Of a DNA stretch of 64,000 nucleotides, positions 24,865 through 37,400 are shown in pieces. The notes beneath the pieces were generated by a model. It worked only from the letters and a program-made list of their open reading frames with translations. It searched no databases and was not told the origin of the DNA. The translations under genes were made by a program, and so were the position numbers. The stretch's first letter is position 1. Each line of letters begins with the position of its first letter. Source of the DNA: Manihot esculenta (lineage: Eukaryota; Streptophyta; Magnoliopsida; Malpighiales; Euphorbiaceae); the NCBI RefSeq assembly GCF_001659605.2, contig NC_035170.2:28996020-29060019 (forward strand), read 5' to 3'.

Positions 24865-27640
24865 TGCTTGCTCTTCCACTGCACTGAAACAACAACCATT
24901 TCACACAGTCAATTTATCAAACACGTGGTGTTCGCTATATACAATATTCTCAATCTCAGCTAAGAGAAGAGGGGAAAAAAAAAGAAGAGCAATACCTAGT
25001 AAAGAACTGCAAAATTCAAAGTCGCTCTCCGGTATAACGATAAACAAAAGCCAAAAAAGCACACTGGATGTAGCCTAAGGCGAGGACAGCAGCGAAGTAG
25101 AAAAAGTTCGATTTTTTGGTTCTTCCTCTTTGCTGGATGTATCGGCTTCCGGACAACGGCGTGTTCAGCCGATGAAGCTCATAAGAACTGGACCTTTTGC
25201 TTTCTTATTTCAGGTTCTTGAGCCCATAGGATATCAGGGCCCAGTAACCTAAATTGCTCTCACCCAACAAAAAGACAGCATGAGAGCTCCGTTTCCCATT
25301 GATTCACTTATGGGATGCGCAGAGATCAAAGGAACGAATTTATTTTTGGTCAAATCAAATAATAGAGAAATTATTTCAGTATAATAGCTAAATGTTAATC
25401 ATTAATTTATAATGAAATTTAAATGAAATCATTAATCTATCATAAAATTATTAATAATGACACTAACCGTTAATAATAATAATATTTAAAAATTAAATAA
25501 TAAATCTCTTTTAAACATCAAAATGGAAACTAAATTAGTTTATATCTGATATATATTATTTATATCTTATATTATTATGTGTATCTAATTATTTATCTTG
25601 CTAATTAACTAATCGATAAAAAGTTTTCTATTTGCACAAAAACAATTGGAAATTAAATCAATAGTCATTTTGGGCAAGCAGTCAAAGATTCTCCTATGAT
25701 GCCAAGAATCTGGTTTTGAGATAATTGCTGACTGTGATACAACATGAGCATGGGAAGGCTTCTCTGTAGGTTCAGACAACAAGAAAAATTTAGAGCTCAG
25801 GTTTAGATTTGTGAATGGGATTTTAAATTGTAAATTTTGAGTTCATAGTTAATGCATCACTGGCCTCTTCCTCGAGATAGTCTCAAAGTGACAGAAATTT
25901 GGTCAACTCAGGTTGATCAACATCCCATAATCAAAGCAGAGATTTCTTTTCCTCAGTGCTGGGATTGAACTTGGATTGGGGCTATCCAATACAACAAGCC
26001 TTACCACCAGGTCACCAAGCTCGTTTGCTTATTAGAATTATGGTAGATGTAAATCAGTTAAGTCACCTTTATTAAAACTAGGCTAAAAGTAAAGATAATG
26101 ATCTTAAATGTTGATCTCTCTATTATTGTAGAGAGAGTTTTTTTTTTTTTGAAGCAATGGGCCTTTTTTGCATTAGCTCTACATAGCTTCTCCTGCCTTT
26201 CTAGGGTGGGAGGTTTCCTCTTTGAGTGAGCTTATACATAGTTTATTTAAAAAATGACATTTTTATTTTGGCACACGAGATGTTGGTTGTATGTAGTTAT
26301 TTTTCTAATTTTTTATTGGTTATATGTAGTTATTTTTCTAATTTTTTGTAAGTTTATGGTTTCAGATCTATGAACTAAAAGGAACGATGGAGATCTAAAA
26401 GAAGTGAAGGGTGGTGAGTTTTATTGGAAACGACTCCCTTCTATTTTTACGATTAATTACATAGATCTAGAGGCGTTTTATTGACAATGATTGACTTAAC
26501 ATGATTAAGAAAGATAATCTTTCCTATTTTTCACATCTAGAGGCGTTTTTATCTTTCCTATTTTTCACATCTAGAGGCGTTTTACAATTAATTACGTGTA
26601 TAATTTTTTATTATTATTATCTCGACTTTTAAATATTAAAATTAAAATACTAAATTCTATTTTGAAAAACAGTTAGTAAATCGATACAAACTTCATGTTG
26701 ATTAGGAATTAAAAAAAATCAATAAAAAAGAAAGAAATTTGATATTTAAAATTGAGAATAAAGAAATTTGATAAATTGAAAACAGTGAAAAGCTGTTAAA
26801 AAAAATTGGAAAAGAGGAAGCCGACCAAGGTACACAGAAAATGTATCTTATGCACACAGATTTACAGTTACAAAAGCCGACCAAGAATTATGATGGAAAT
26901 GAAAATTAAAAATAAAAAATATATAATTTTTTTAAAACATAAAAATAAAAATTTTAAATATGTATAGTGGTGAGATAACATCATAGGTACTGTAATTCAT
27001 TTATTCAAATACTCATCATCAACCTCTCTCGCTACTTTGAAAAGACATTCCAATACCCAAATTTTCTTCGGTTTCAAAATCTATATCAAATCTTATATTG
27101 GTGGAATATTATTATAATATTTTTATATTTAGTGCAAGTCTATTCCAATTATATAAATTATTTGGCATTTGATTCAATTATTTACGATTATAAGATTAAA
27201 ACTATCTATGTTTTTGACAAATCAAATGATATGAACTTTTATTTTTTATTTATATTTTATTTATATTGATATTTTTTTTAAAATAGAAATTGAACGAGTA
27301 AAATTTGAGATATCTCAAATTTATTCAGATACATTTTACTTATTTATGATTGTAAAATTAGAACAACTTATTCTTTGACAAGTCATATATATAAACTATT
27401 TCATCTCCTATTTGTATTTCTGTTGAGATTTTTTTTTTAAATAAAAATAAAATTTAAAATTTCTCAAATTTATTCAGATGTATTTATTATTAGACTAAAT
27501 TTGTGAATGTATATATGAATATATATCTGTTGAGACATAATGGTATTTAATAAAAATTTTTTATATATTTTTTTAAAAAGTTTAATTAAACTTATTAAAT
27601 AGGCCTATTTTGTTTTTTTGTAATTGGAATGGGGTGGAAG
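24865..27640. other. Intergenic DNA with a possible SINE and local duplications
   Basis: The stretch 24865-25100 is probably promoter and leader of the DUF3245-like gene. The remainder is AT-rich. Local direct repeats include TATGTAGTTATTTTTCTAATT twice near 26294-26340 and a ~33 bp unit containing ATCTAGAGGCGTTTT around 26520-26583, with a further copy of that core at 26465. A possible SINE is listed separately. No gene is seen. Confidence 0.45.
25750..26032 (-). mobile_element. Possible tRNA-derived SINE
   Basis: Read on the minus strand, TGGTGACCTGGTGGTAA (26017-26001) resembles RNA polymerase III box A. About 29 bases later AGTTCAATCCC (25971-25961) matches box B (GGTTCRANYCC). The tRNA folding arms are not conserved, so it is not a tRNA gene. 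The body seems to run to a T-rich stretch near 25785. No target-site duplication could be fixed. Confidence 0.35.
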
Positions 27641-28960
27641 CAAGGGGATAAAAAAGATGAAAAACATTAAAAAGAAGGAAAAGAAAGGGGGGAACTGAGG
27701 AATCAAAGGAACAGGGAGAGTGTCAGGATTTTGATGCTGAGACAGAGACTTTGAGGAATTTTCATCATCAACAACAGCAACTCACCACCATAGCCTTTCA
27801 ATTCAAAATGAAACAAGAATCAAACAAAAAGCTCTATATCTTAGAGATTGATTTCTTTCTTTCTTCTTTAAAAAAAAAAAAAAAAGCAAATTTAGGAATC
27901 TGAATTCTCTCTCTTGTTGTCCTTTCCTTGTCAATTTCCATCATTGTTCTACAACTGGAATCATTAGTCATTTACTATCACAACTCCTTAGAGAATCTGT
28001 ATTGAAGTGCAAAAGATTTGTAGGGGACATTCCATAATTGCCTTATTTTTTCTGCAGAAAAACCAGCTGTAAAAATAATAATTATTAATTATTGCTTATT
28101 TTTACAAGGATATTATTTTCCATATTTTAATTGCCTTTCCTCTTTTGCTTATTATGTAATCTATACTATACTCCCATTTAATCAGTTTATTTAACATTAA
28201 TTATTATTGGAATTAACTTTCTTTTATATATATATATATATTAATTAAAAAATATTTACTCTAAAATTTAAAATTAAATTTAATGATTTTATCGATTACA
28301 AGAACTTCAAAAAAAAATTTATATATAATTATTTAATCTCTATAAAAAAATTTATTTAATTAATATTTTAATTTTTAAAAATATATTAATAAATATTTTT
28401 ATTAGCTTTTATTGTTAAATATTTTATTATTTAATTTATTTTTTAAAAATATCTACTAATAAATTATTTAATTAATTTTAATAATTAAATATTTTGCTAT
28501 TTAATTTTTTTAATATAAAAAAAACTTATTAATTTATATATTTATTTTGTAAAAAAATCTATTAATTAGTTGATTCATAATGATATGAGATTCAGAAAAA
28601 ATAGGATTTATAATGGTTGGGTAAATTTGGGTGAGGAGAATGTGTCCTCTCTCCTTCATCGCTTTTCTTTATGTCTGGTAGCGACGCCTAACGACTCCTC
28701 AGCTACAGTGTCATCTGCCTCTACCATACAAGCTCGTACGTACGGAACTGTCAGACGCACTCTCTACGCCAAGCGGCCATTTAATTTTCCCGGCGTACAT
28801 ATAGATAAGGTTGCGAGGTGACTGGACCTGCTGTTTTTTCTCATGTCACGTTCCAGGATCGAGCTTGGTGTTGAAAAGACTGAAACCCATGGGATATCCG
28901 ACCTTAAGGTTGGGTGGCCCAGACCGACTCGTTGAAGAGGCCCCATGATTTTTGAATCAG

Positions 28961-29022
28961 GACCGCTTTCATGGGCCAGACTTTATATCGGGACCGCTAT
29001 CATGGGCCAGACTTTATATCGG
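28961..29022. repeat. Two 31-bp tandem units
   Basis: GACCGCTTTCATGGGCCAG… (28961-28991) is repeated with one base change at 28992-29022. It sits at the right end of a GC-richer island that looks inserted in AT-rich DNA, possibly part of a retrotransposon LTR. Confidence 0.8.
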
Positions 29023-30462
29023 GATAGTGAAATCCAGCGGTCATCATTCATATTAAAAAGTATTTTATTATTTTTTTTTAACCCTTATCGATGAATTAAG
29101 ATATGTTAAATTTAATAAAATATAATATTTAGATCAAACTTCAATGTCACGAGAAAATTAACGAGTCAAGATTAGTAGTTAATGAATTACTAGAAATTTG
29201 AAATAAATTAAGGTTTTCTTGAAAATAGTCCGAGTATAAGGTTTTCAAAGAGATTAGTAATAACTCATTAACTATTAATTTCGGATATTTCTTGCGTCGT
29301 GTCCTATTAAATGTGATGGAGAACATCACATCAAATTATACCTCAACAAAACAATAGTGGTAAGAAAAAAAAAAGAAAATATGAAAAAGGTTTAAAAACC
29401 CTAGCTAGGTAGCTAGCTACAACTCAAAATGCAACTACAAACTTTCTTCAAAGAATGACAATCAAAAGACTTTATAAAGATTACACAGTAGTGGAAAATG
29501 ATGAAAAGAAATTAAAGTAGAAAAAAAAAGAGACTAATTTAATAGAGTCAAATCCTTTGAAATATGTAAACTTTTGGAACAAAAGATTATAATTTTAAGC
29601 TTTATTTGAAACTTAATAATCAAAATGTGAAATTGGCAGCTTTTGTTTGACAAGATGAAAATGATGGGCAATAAAGATAAAAGAAAAAAAATTATGATTT
29701 AGTATTTACGGTATTAAAAGATTTATTAGGTCGTCTGCATCTATATTTTAGATTTTTTTTAGATTTTTTTTATAATATTTCACGAGCGATTAATTAGTAA
29801 AATTTTTAAAATACCAGTAATATTTTAATTTATAATCTCATTTCATTTTTGCAGTTGTCTCTTGGGCAGGTAGCATAGTTATCCTTTTTTTCTTGTATAA
29901 TCATTTCTTTTTTGCTTTTGAAATCTGCTAGCTCTTGATTTTGTGGGAACCTAACTCTTAATTATGTTTAAGTTGGCCCTTAACTTGTTTAGGGTTGGAG
30001 TTTGCATCATTAACCCTAATCACCTAAGGAAGCAACACAAGTTATGCTTGATAGAAAAAAAAATATTTTTTTTATATTATTTTTTATTGCATATTATTTA
30101 ATATATATCTACTTGGGTAAGTCTAGTAAAATTATGAATTTTGATATTTTCTTAATTAAAATTATGAATGTTGCTTAATTTTTACTTTTGAAAGGCTGTA
30201 ATCTCAGAGTAGTCAAGATTCTAAGGCAGCACCTTTGAGTACTTGCGGCTGCTAAAACAATCAATGGCTCTGTACCCTCAAGCTCAGCTTCATTTCTTCT
30301 TTATTTCTTTTGCCTAATTACCATTTCATTTAAAAATTCTCAGCTCTAATTTCAAATTCCCATTTGCTGATTCCACTTGTTAAATTACATTTGTATATGG
30401 GAAAGTAATGGGTAAAAGTTTGCACAATAATCTAGCAGAAAGTAGAAGAAATAACATAGGGA

Positions 30463-30511
30463 GAAAAGAAAAGAAAAGAAAAGAAAAGAAAAGAAAAGAA
30501 AAGAAAAGAAA
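30463..30511. repeat. (AAAAG)n microsatellite
   Basis: About nine AAAAG/GAAAA units in non-coding DNA. Confidence 0.95.
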
Positions 30512-31108
30512 GTTGATGAATTGTGACAACTCAATTGCTTCACTAAAAATGCTCAACTACTTCAAATGCTATTAACTACTTGATTTTGTTGGGTAATGAA
30601 AGGCAAACATGGAGCATTTTTTTTTTGTTCTCTTTTCATTTTTCCTCATCTAGATAGACAATCTCTTTCTTTTCAACAGAAGAAGAATCTGTTCTGCAGA
30701 TGAGAAGATCTTGCTTTGCATTGAAGCTACTTGCTATCTAAATAATACATATACATATGCTTCTTTGTTTCTTATCTTTGCATTTCTAATTTTGCTTTTC
30801 TTCAAAGGAAGAAAGAATCACATTCTCTTTGCTCTTCAAAAATTGATCCCTTCTGGGTTTCCTCAGAAAAGCCAATATTCCTGCTAAAATCTATATCAGA
30901 GCTGCAAAACAAATGCCTTCAAGAAACTTGGTAAAATAGGTTAAAATAATAAAAAAAATTATTAAGATCTTCTTTAGTTAAAATAGATTAGTAGTTTATT
31001 AGATGGAATTAAACTTTGATTCTCTGATAATTTGTAAGTTTCAAAAAAAAAAAAAATCATATTTTTTTTCTTTCACTAGCTCTCTATAGCTGCCTAGCTA
31101 TGGTTGCT

Positions 31109-32154
31109 CTACCTGTGAGAGCACATATCCAAAAGTTTCTTTCTTCCTTCAACTATTTCATCAAAGAAATCATCAAGCTGACCAATTACACTCTCAACTC
31201 CACATCTCAACAATCCAAAACAACTCTTCAAGTTGTCAACTTTGTCTCGAATTTCGACTTCTGATTCATACTCCATAACACTTTCTAAATCAACTTTTAG
31301 CTCTTCCATGGCAAATTTTGCTTGTCTAAACTCATAAAGCATGATTCCTGGTTGCCCACCAATTTGATCCATCTCATTTGCTACTTTTTGTTGTAATCTT
31401 GCCATTGAAACCATAAATGATGAACCAAATATCACTTGCCCTTCATACCCTCTTTGGCAAAAACTTGTTTCTGGACAATAATAAACAAGCCCTTCAAATA
31501 ATATCATTAGAAGCAATGAAGTAACGTTTCTTAATGCATAAAGAACTCCTCGAAATCCATTGTATGCATTCAACTTTGATTCTATTGACACATTTTCATC
31601 AAACTGTAGTGATAATGCTCGAACTCTAGTTTCCATCAAGCTCTTGTTGTCTTCTTCCAACACTAGAATTTCTCTTTGGCTACCCATTATTGCTCTATGA
31701 ACCTACAGAAAATTTACATAAAAGCAATCATTGAAAGTTTTGTTTTTTTGGGTAATTCTTGATGATTGAGATTAAGGGTTGATGGGTTTTTTACCTGGCG
31801 AGAGTCTTGTGGATTCAAATAGTGGAAGCCATCGAGAGAAGAAGCTATGTTAGAACCAGAAGTGTAATAATTTTCCATTGCTGAAACTCCAGATTTAAGA
31901 ATCAGACAAGCTTCCCATAATCTTGAGCTTTCATCCATGTACTCATCTAGCCATTTTTCTCCTATGGGAAGATGAAGCCTTTGAACTAAAAGGGTTAACT
32001 GGGAATGAAATGATTGGAGTGAAGAGAGGACTTTTTGCAGGAATTGAACTGATAAGAAGTTGTTAGAGAGGAAACAACGATCAAGATCATCGAGTCCTCG
32101 AGTGAGAAAGTTGTAGAAACCATTGACAGAAGTGGTGGTGCATGAAGGATCCAT
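31109..32154 (-). CDS. BYPASS1/ROH1-like protein (317 aa)
   Basis: Two exons, 32154-31795 (360 nt) and 31702-31109 (594 nt), join at a phase-0 GT-AG intron to encode 317 residues. The protein is mostly helical. Its cues are [33 protein letters not shown], then [13 protein letters not shown] and [21 protein letters not shown], the last a likely membrane or hydrophobic helix near residues 178-200. It ends in a charged helical stretch. This pattern fits the plant BPS1/ROH1 (DUF793-type) group: BPS1 limits a root-derived mobile growth signal, and ROH1 binds exocyst subunits. Which branch this belongs to I cannot tell. The intron is only 92 nt. A TATA box (ATATAAATA) lies about 90 bp upstream. Confidence 0.75.
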
Positions 32155-32238
32155 TATAGAAGTGGAGAAAAAATAATAAAAAGAAAAAGGAAAAGATGAG
32201 TATATGTTGGTGAAAATAAGATGATGGAGATTGCTGTG

Positions 32239-32247
32239 TATTTATAT
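32239..32247 (-). promoter_or_regulatory. TATA box of the BYPASS/ROH1-like gene
   Basis: ATATAAATA on the minus strand, 85-93 bases before the ATG. This distance gives a leader of around 60 nt. Confidence 0.55.
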
Positions 32248-32359
32248 TGGAGGGTTGAAGAAAAAGGGAAGCAAGAAAATAAAAAATGAAAAAAAAAATT
32301 AAGTGAATAGCTTGAAAGCACAGGTTTCTATAGTGAAAAAGAATTGTTGGGTGCAATTA

Positions 32360-34443
32360 TGTGTGTTTCCTATAGTGTGGAGGAGATGATTGGGAATCTG
32401 CAATTATCATTGTTTAATGGGCAGCAAATGAAGAGAAAGAGAAAGAGTTAAAGAGAAAGAGAGAGAGAGAGAGATTACAGAGAAAATTGAAGCAAGAAAT
32501 CTTCAAGAACTCCCTTGAATTTTTCTAACTTTTTCTCTTTAAAAATATATTTTTATGCTACAAACATAGATGAAAGTAGATGAATAATCTTGGGTAGCTC
32601 TTTATTCTATGATATGTTAGATTATGTTTCTTGGGCTGCAAAAGTTTGACTACTTTGACTGAGATTCTTCTACTTTCATCTTCTGTTCTTCCTCTTCTCA
32701 TTCTTCAATTTTGATTTGGTTCTTCTTTTCAATTGAGTGCTTCTTTGGCTATCTTTATACCCTTTTGTTTAATATATAAATATAAAAATTTCTTCCCACT
32801 TGTATTCATCTTGTGAGCTTAAAGTTGGAACCTTTTTGGGTTTTGTATTCCTGTGCAGATATGCATTCCAATTTCTTTAGCCAGACATGGGAGATGGGGT
32901 TCTGTGCATTGAGATAATTTTTTTTTTTTTTTTTTTTAAATTTAGAATGAAGATTCTCACTTTAGGAACCAAAGTTCTATTTTAGGCATTGAATTTAATC
33001 TTGTATGGTTCTCAAGGAATAGAATATTATAATGCTGAAATATGTGTGTACCCATTGATTCTGGACAATGTATATGATAGGTCACCTCAGAAATGGACTC
33101 TGCCCCAAAAAAGCCTATATGCTCTTTCAATTCACAATACCCAATAGGGCCCCTTTGCTAAGCCTGTTTTGGTTTTCAATTACTTGTTTTAGAGTTTTTT
33201 TAGTTCATACTTCAATTTGGAAGTTCAGAGAACAATGAAAAATCTAAATTCAATAGTTAGATATAATATTATTGAGAGTAGCAGTTATGAATCTCGATAT
33301 ATTAATTTTTTATAAAATTTAAAATAAAATTAATTTATTATTATTATTAAAAAAATATAAAGAAGTATAAAGTGATTCTGTTCAGAATTTAAAATTTATA
33401 GTTTAATTTATATTAAAATAATATTTGTAGTGTTATATAATTAATAAATAACAGCAATTTTGTGATGTGAAAAATACGAATATGATAAGTAAAATATAAT
33501 TATTAATTAAAAAATAAAAATAACAAATAACGGTAATTAGTGAAAATATTTATATCGTTAACAAATAATGATAATTTTTTAATGGACTGATATGATAATT
33601 AAAATATAATTATTAATTAAAAAATAAAAATATAAAAAAATATATCATAATTTTATTTATCTTTATTTTAAAATTTATAGTTTAATTTATGTTAAATTAA
33701 TATTTCATATCACATTATTACCGTTGTAATGGAATCACCATAGACAAACTATCACTGATCTAGAAAGAAGCAAGATCATCATCAAGGTGCCTCTTTACTG
33801 CACATCTGAAGCCAAAAATCCAGAAAACAAGAAAGAAATAACAGGTGACACAAGAAATTTTATACTTTAGACAAAGAAAGCAAGTTCTATAGGAGGCAAC
33901 CAGGCAGAGCTCAAGGCATCTCAGTCTCTTTTAAACTTCAAAGGGACAGATCGCCAGCGTAGCAGCAAAGACCCTGAGTTACCATCGTCTATACATGCAG
34001 ATCTCCTCCATATAAGAAAAATCCAAAAATCTAGAAAACAAGAACGACACAACGAACCAAAAATCCATCTAAACCTTAATTTTTAATATGGAATTTGCAT
34101 ATTCTGTGGCTTATCTTTTCTTTTTGTTTGATCGTCAATAGCTTAGAAGCAAATGAATAGAGGGATGCATTAAGATCAAGCCTAACAGGAACTGAATTGA
34201 AAATCTTCACAATAATTAATGCAAAGAATTTCATGTCAGTATATTGTCAAATCATGATTTATACAAAGAAAACTTAGCCTTCCATACTTAATATTTGCAT
34301 ATCCAAGGAATGGAAAGAAAACCAAGGGGAGAAGAAATTTCCATTGATGATATGAGATGCCTATGCATTTAGATTGTATTGGAGATCATTATATTACAAA
34401 ATTGAAGGATCCAAATAGACTTTAAATCACTAATAATCTTTGG
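32360..34443. other. Spacer between the BYPASS-like gene and AKT2
   Basis: No gene. A (GA)n run lies at 32457-32474. In 33360-33720 AT-rich direct repeats occur: AATATAATTATTAATTAAAA near 33488 and 33603, and AAAATTTATAGTTTAATTTA near 33391 and 33670. The last part (33740-34440) is more mixed and may include AKT2 3' UTR. Confidence 0.45.
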
Positions 34444-37400
34444 TTACATTGAGGAATTTGGATCTTCAACTATGAAAAGCTTGTCATTATCTCTAATCAC
34501 TTCAATGGAGTCAATTTCTGAACCTTCTTCATCTGTTACCATGGCATTTCTTGCATCAAATCCAAACTTTTCACCTATAAAAACAGCAAGAAAAAGTGAA
34601 CTTTTTGCATAATAAGTTCTCCTAAAACTACAGCAAATTCAACCTTTTGTGATGAAATTTTAGTGGAAAAAAAATCGCCACTAAAGGTATAGTAAAACTT
34701 GTGAATAAGCACTACAATTTCGCCAGGAAATATAAAAATTGCCACTAAACTTTTAGTATCGCAGTTTTTGTGGTAATTTAGTGGCGAATTTTACGCATTT
34801 AGTAGCATTTTTTATCCTCACTAAAAGTCTAATTTAGTGAATTTCATGAACTTTTTATATTCAAAGTGAAAAATATGTAACCTGCAATGCTCTTGAGCTC
34901 CTCCATTGAATTTGGCAATCTGATTAATCTCCCAGGTTCCAAGCAGCAAGTCTCTTTCCTAATCAGAGGGTGGCCTCTATATATGCTTACTCTTCTGCAT
35001 TCCCATCCATTGGATTTGCCAGATGAGTTGCCTTCTTCCTCTTCTTGATTCCTCTTTAAAATCACTTCATCACTAGTTACTGTATCAGGCACTGTAATCC
35101 TGTGTCCAATTTCTCTCTTTTGCAGCATTTCATTCAGAGTTGTAGAAGAAAACTCACTTGTGTTTGCTGCAGAAACATCTGCACCATTCATTACCAGTAA
35201 GTCTACCATGTCTACATAATTCTGTGCCATGGCAATTTGGACTGCTGTTTTTCCTTGTCGATCTTTCGCATCGACATTCAGCCCGTGTTTCAAGAGTTCC
35301 TTCATCATTGTCAGATCATTTTCTTTTGCAGCTTTGCATAAAAGTTCACCAGCAGTGTGAGGATCATCAATGTTGGAAAAGTGATACAGAATTCTAAATA
35401 CAGATTGGTGCTTTGATGATAAAGCTTCCCATAAAGCAGTGTTTCCATTAACATCTGTGATGATGGAATACAATTAGGCTTTTTACAGTAAGGGGCTAAG
35501 GCTTAGAGAAAATTCATTGGCAGCAAAAGAAAATTTCAGATTTGGGTTTGTGAAATTATGAATTGTTTGTTACCTCTCAAGTTTATGTTGCATCCATGTC
35601 TTAGTAGTGCCAGGACACAATCCTCATGCCCTTTTGACGCTGCAACATGCTGGTGAATCACAAAAAGTATTAGTAAATTACAAGTTCAAACCCCAGTTCA
35701 AATCAAAAAAAGGAAGAAAGCGAGTTCAAAAACGATCGAGTATGATGGATTTAATGATTAAGAAAAGAGAAATTCTTACTAAAACCAATATAATCCTTTC
35801 ATGTTAGTATAATCATGGAAGGATTTCTCCTTAAATATGAAATGAATATTTTTAGAGATATATAAGAGAATACCAATGGGGTTCTCCCCTTAGAGTCTCC
35901 AATATCAGGATCCAACTTTGCCCTGAGAAGTTCTTCAAGAAAAGCAGCATTTCCTGTGCTTGCTACTGTCAACAAGTTGAAGGCCATGTTTGGATCACCA
36001 TCTTCTTCTCCATCATCAACCAGAGATTCCCCAAGCTTCAAACCCTTGAGCTTCTTGTGATGCTGCAATGAAACATATAGAATCAAAAAATTCTCAAGGA
36101 ACACAAATTCTGAAATTTACTATAAATTCACTACAGGAAACTGACCTGGAGAAAGTTTTTAATTATAGCTACATAATCTTCTTGTTTGGTCTGCATAGTA
36201 TCTATCAGAGTACTGGTTTTGAGCTTCAGGAGTTGTGAAAGTGTCTTGGTTCGAAATGTGAAGCTTTGTACCTTGCAACAAAGTGCACCCACTTCTCCAA
36301 ACATGTCTCCAGACTGCAGAGTACCAACTACTAGCTCCTTTTCTAGATCAGAATCAATAATTTCTACTTCTCCAGAAACAATTATATAAACATCATCAGG
36401 TGCTTCATTTTGCATAATCACATCTTCTCTTGGTGGAATGTACTCAGCTTTCATCTCAGCAACCTAAGTAAATCATCAAAACATTGAATATTGTTAAATG
36501 ACGTGGTTTGAATTTTGGGTTTATTTTGTTATGCGTTAAATTGTGACACGACTAAAAAGTTCAATGATTAGGATAAAAAATGAGATTTTATATTGAGAGC
36601 GGAGGGAGAAGGCTAATAGGCCCAAGCTGTTCTCTGTTGTGTGAGATTTCAGAAAAATACACTGGAGTTAGGATTTTGAGAGCTCTGACTCTGAGAGATT
36701 TTATCACTTTTTGTTAGTTATAATGGAACTTATCTCTCCTTTGCCTGTAGACATTATGTCGAACACGTTAAATGTTTTGTTTTTTTATCTAATAGTGTGA
36801 TTGTGAGTGTGTGCGTTTCTAGTATTATGAACATGGAAATTACTTATCAGAATTTAGGCAGTATAGGTACTCACCAGGAGCAAGAGAATTTCTCTGGAGA
36901 CTCCGCTGAAAAGATAGACTTTCTCCACAGTTGGCAAAAACAAATGATGGCAGATGCTTTTGCAGATTGATTTTGGCAATTGTTCAATCAGATGATTCTG
37001 GTTCAAGCTCTCAGCTTTAAATCTCAGACACATATAAGCCAAAATCTGCTCTTTCAATCTCGGGGGCAACCGGTTTCTGCACACAAAATTTGATGCTGCT
37101 TCAATGCTATTCCTCTGCAACATTAGCCAACAATTCCATTAAAACCATTCCCATTTTCACTTCACCATCAAAATCCCATCCATGAACTAATCAATACTTA
37201 CAAATTCCATGGTCCTGCGAGTTCCTTCGACGACGAGATTCGTCATGTTACCGATCAAATAAGCAGTGAGGCCAAGGTTGAAGAGCATGTAGAAGATGAT
37301 GAAGATCATTTCCATGGTGTTCACAGCGTGGAGATCTCCATAACCAACTGTGGTCATGGTGGTTATGGACCAATATAAAGCTGAAATGTATCTAATCCAA

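Larger units (their letters stand above)
27641..31108. other. Gene-poor region with a GC-richer island and simple repeats
   Basis: The stretch 27650-28000 has a purine/pyrimidine texture like a plant 5' leader but no ORF. The stretch 28190-28560 is AT-rich. At 28600-29030 there is a GC-richer island of unknown origin containing two 31-bp tandem units. The stretch 29380-30900 has scattered A-rich and T-rich runs and the AAAAG repeat. No gene, RNA gene or transposon end could be supported. Confidence 0.45.

Noticed and set aside
25955..26032. tRNA gene suggested by box A/B motifs
   Set aside because: No acceptor, anticodon or T-arm pairing can be drawn, so it is listed as a possible SINE only.
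29400..30900. Possible microRNA precursors between genes
   Set aside because: I looked for well-known plant miRNA sequences and long hairpins by eye and saw none. An RNA-folding scan would be needed to claim any.
35675..35705. GTTCAAACCCC/GTTCAAATC resembling a tRNA T-arm
   Set aside because: It lies inside an AKT2 intron with no box A or cloverleaf around it.
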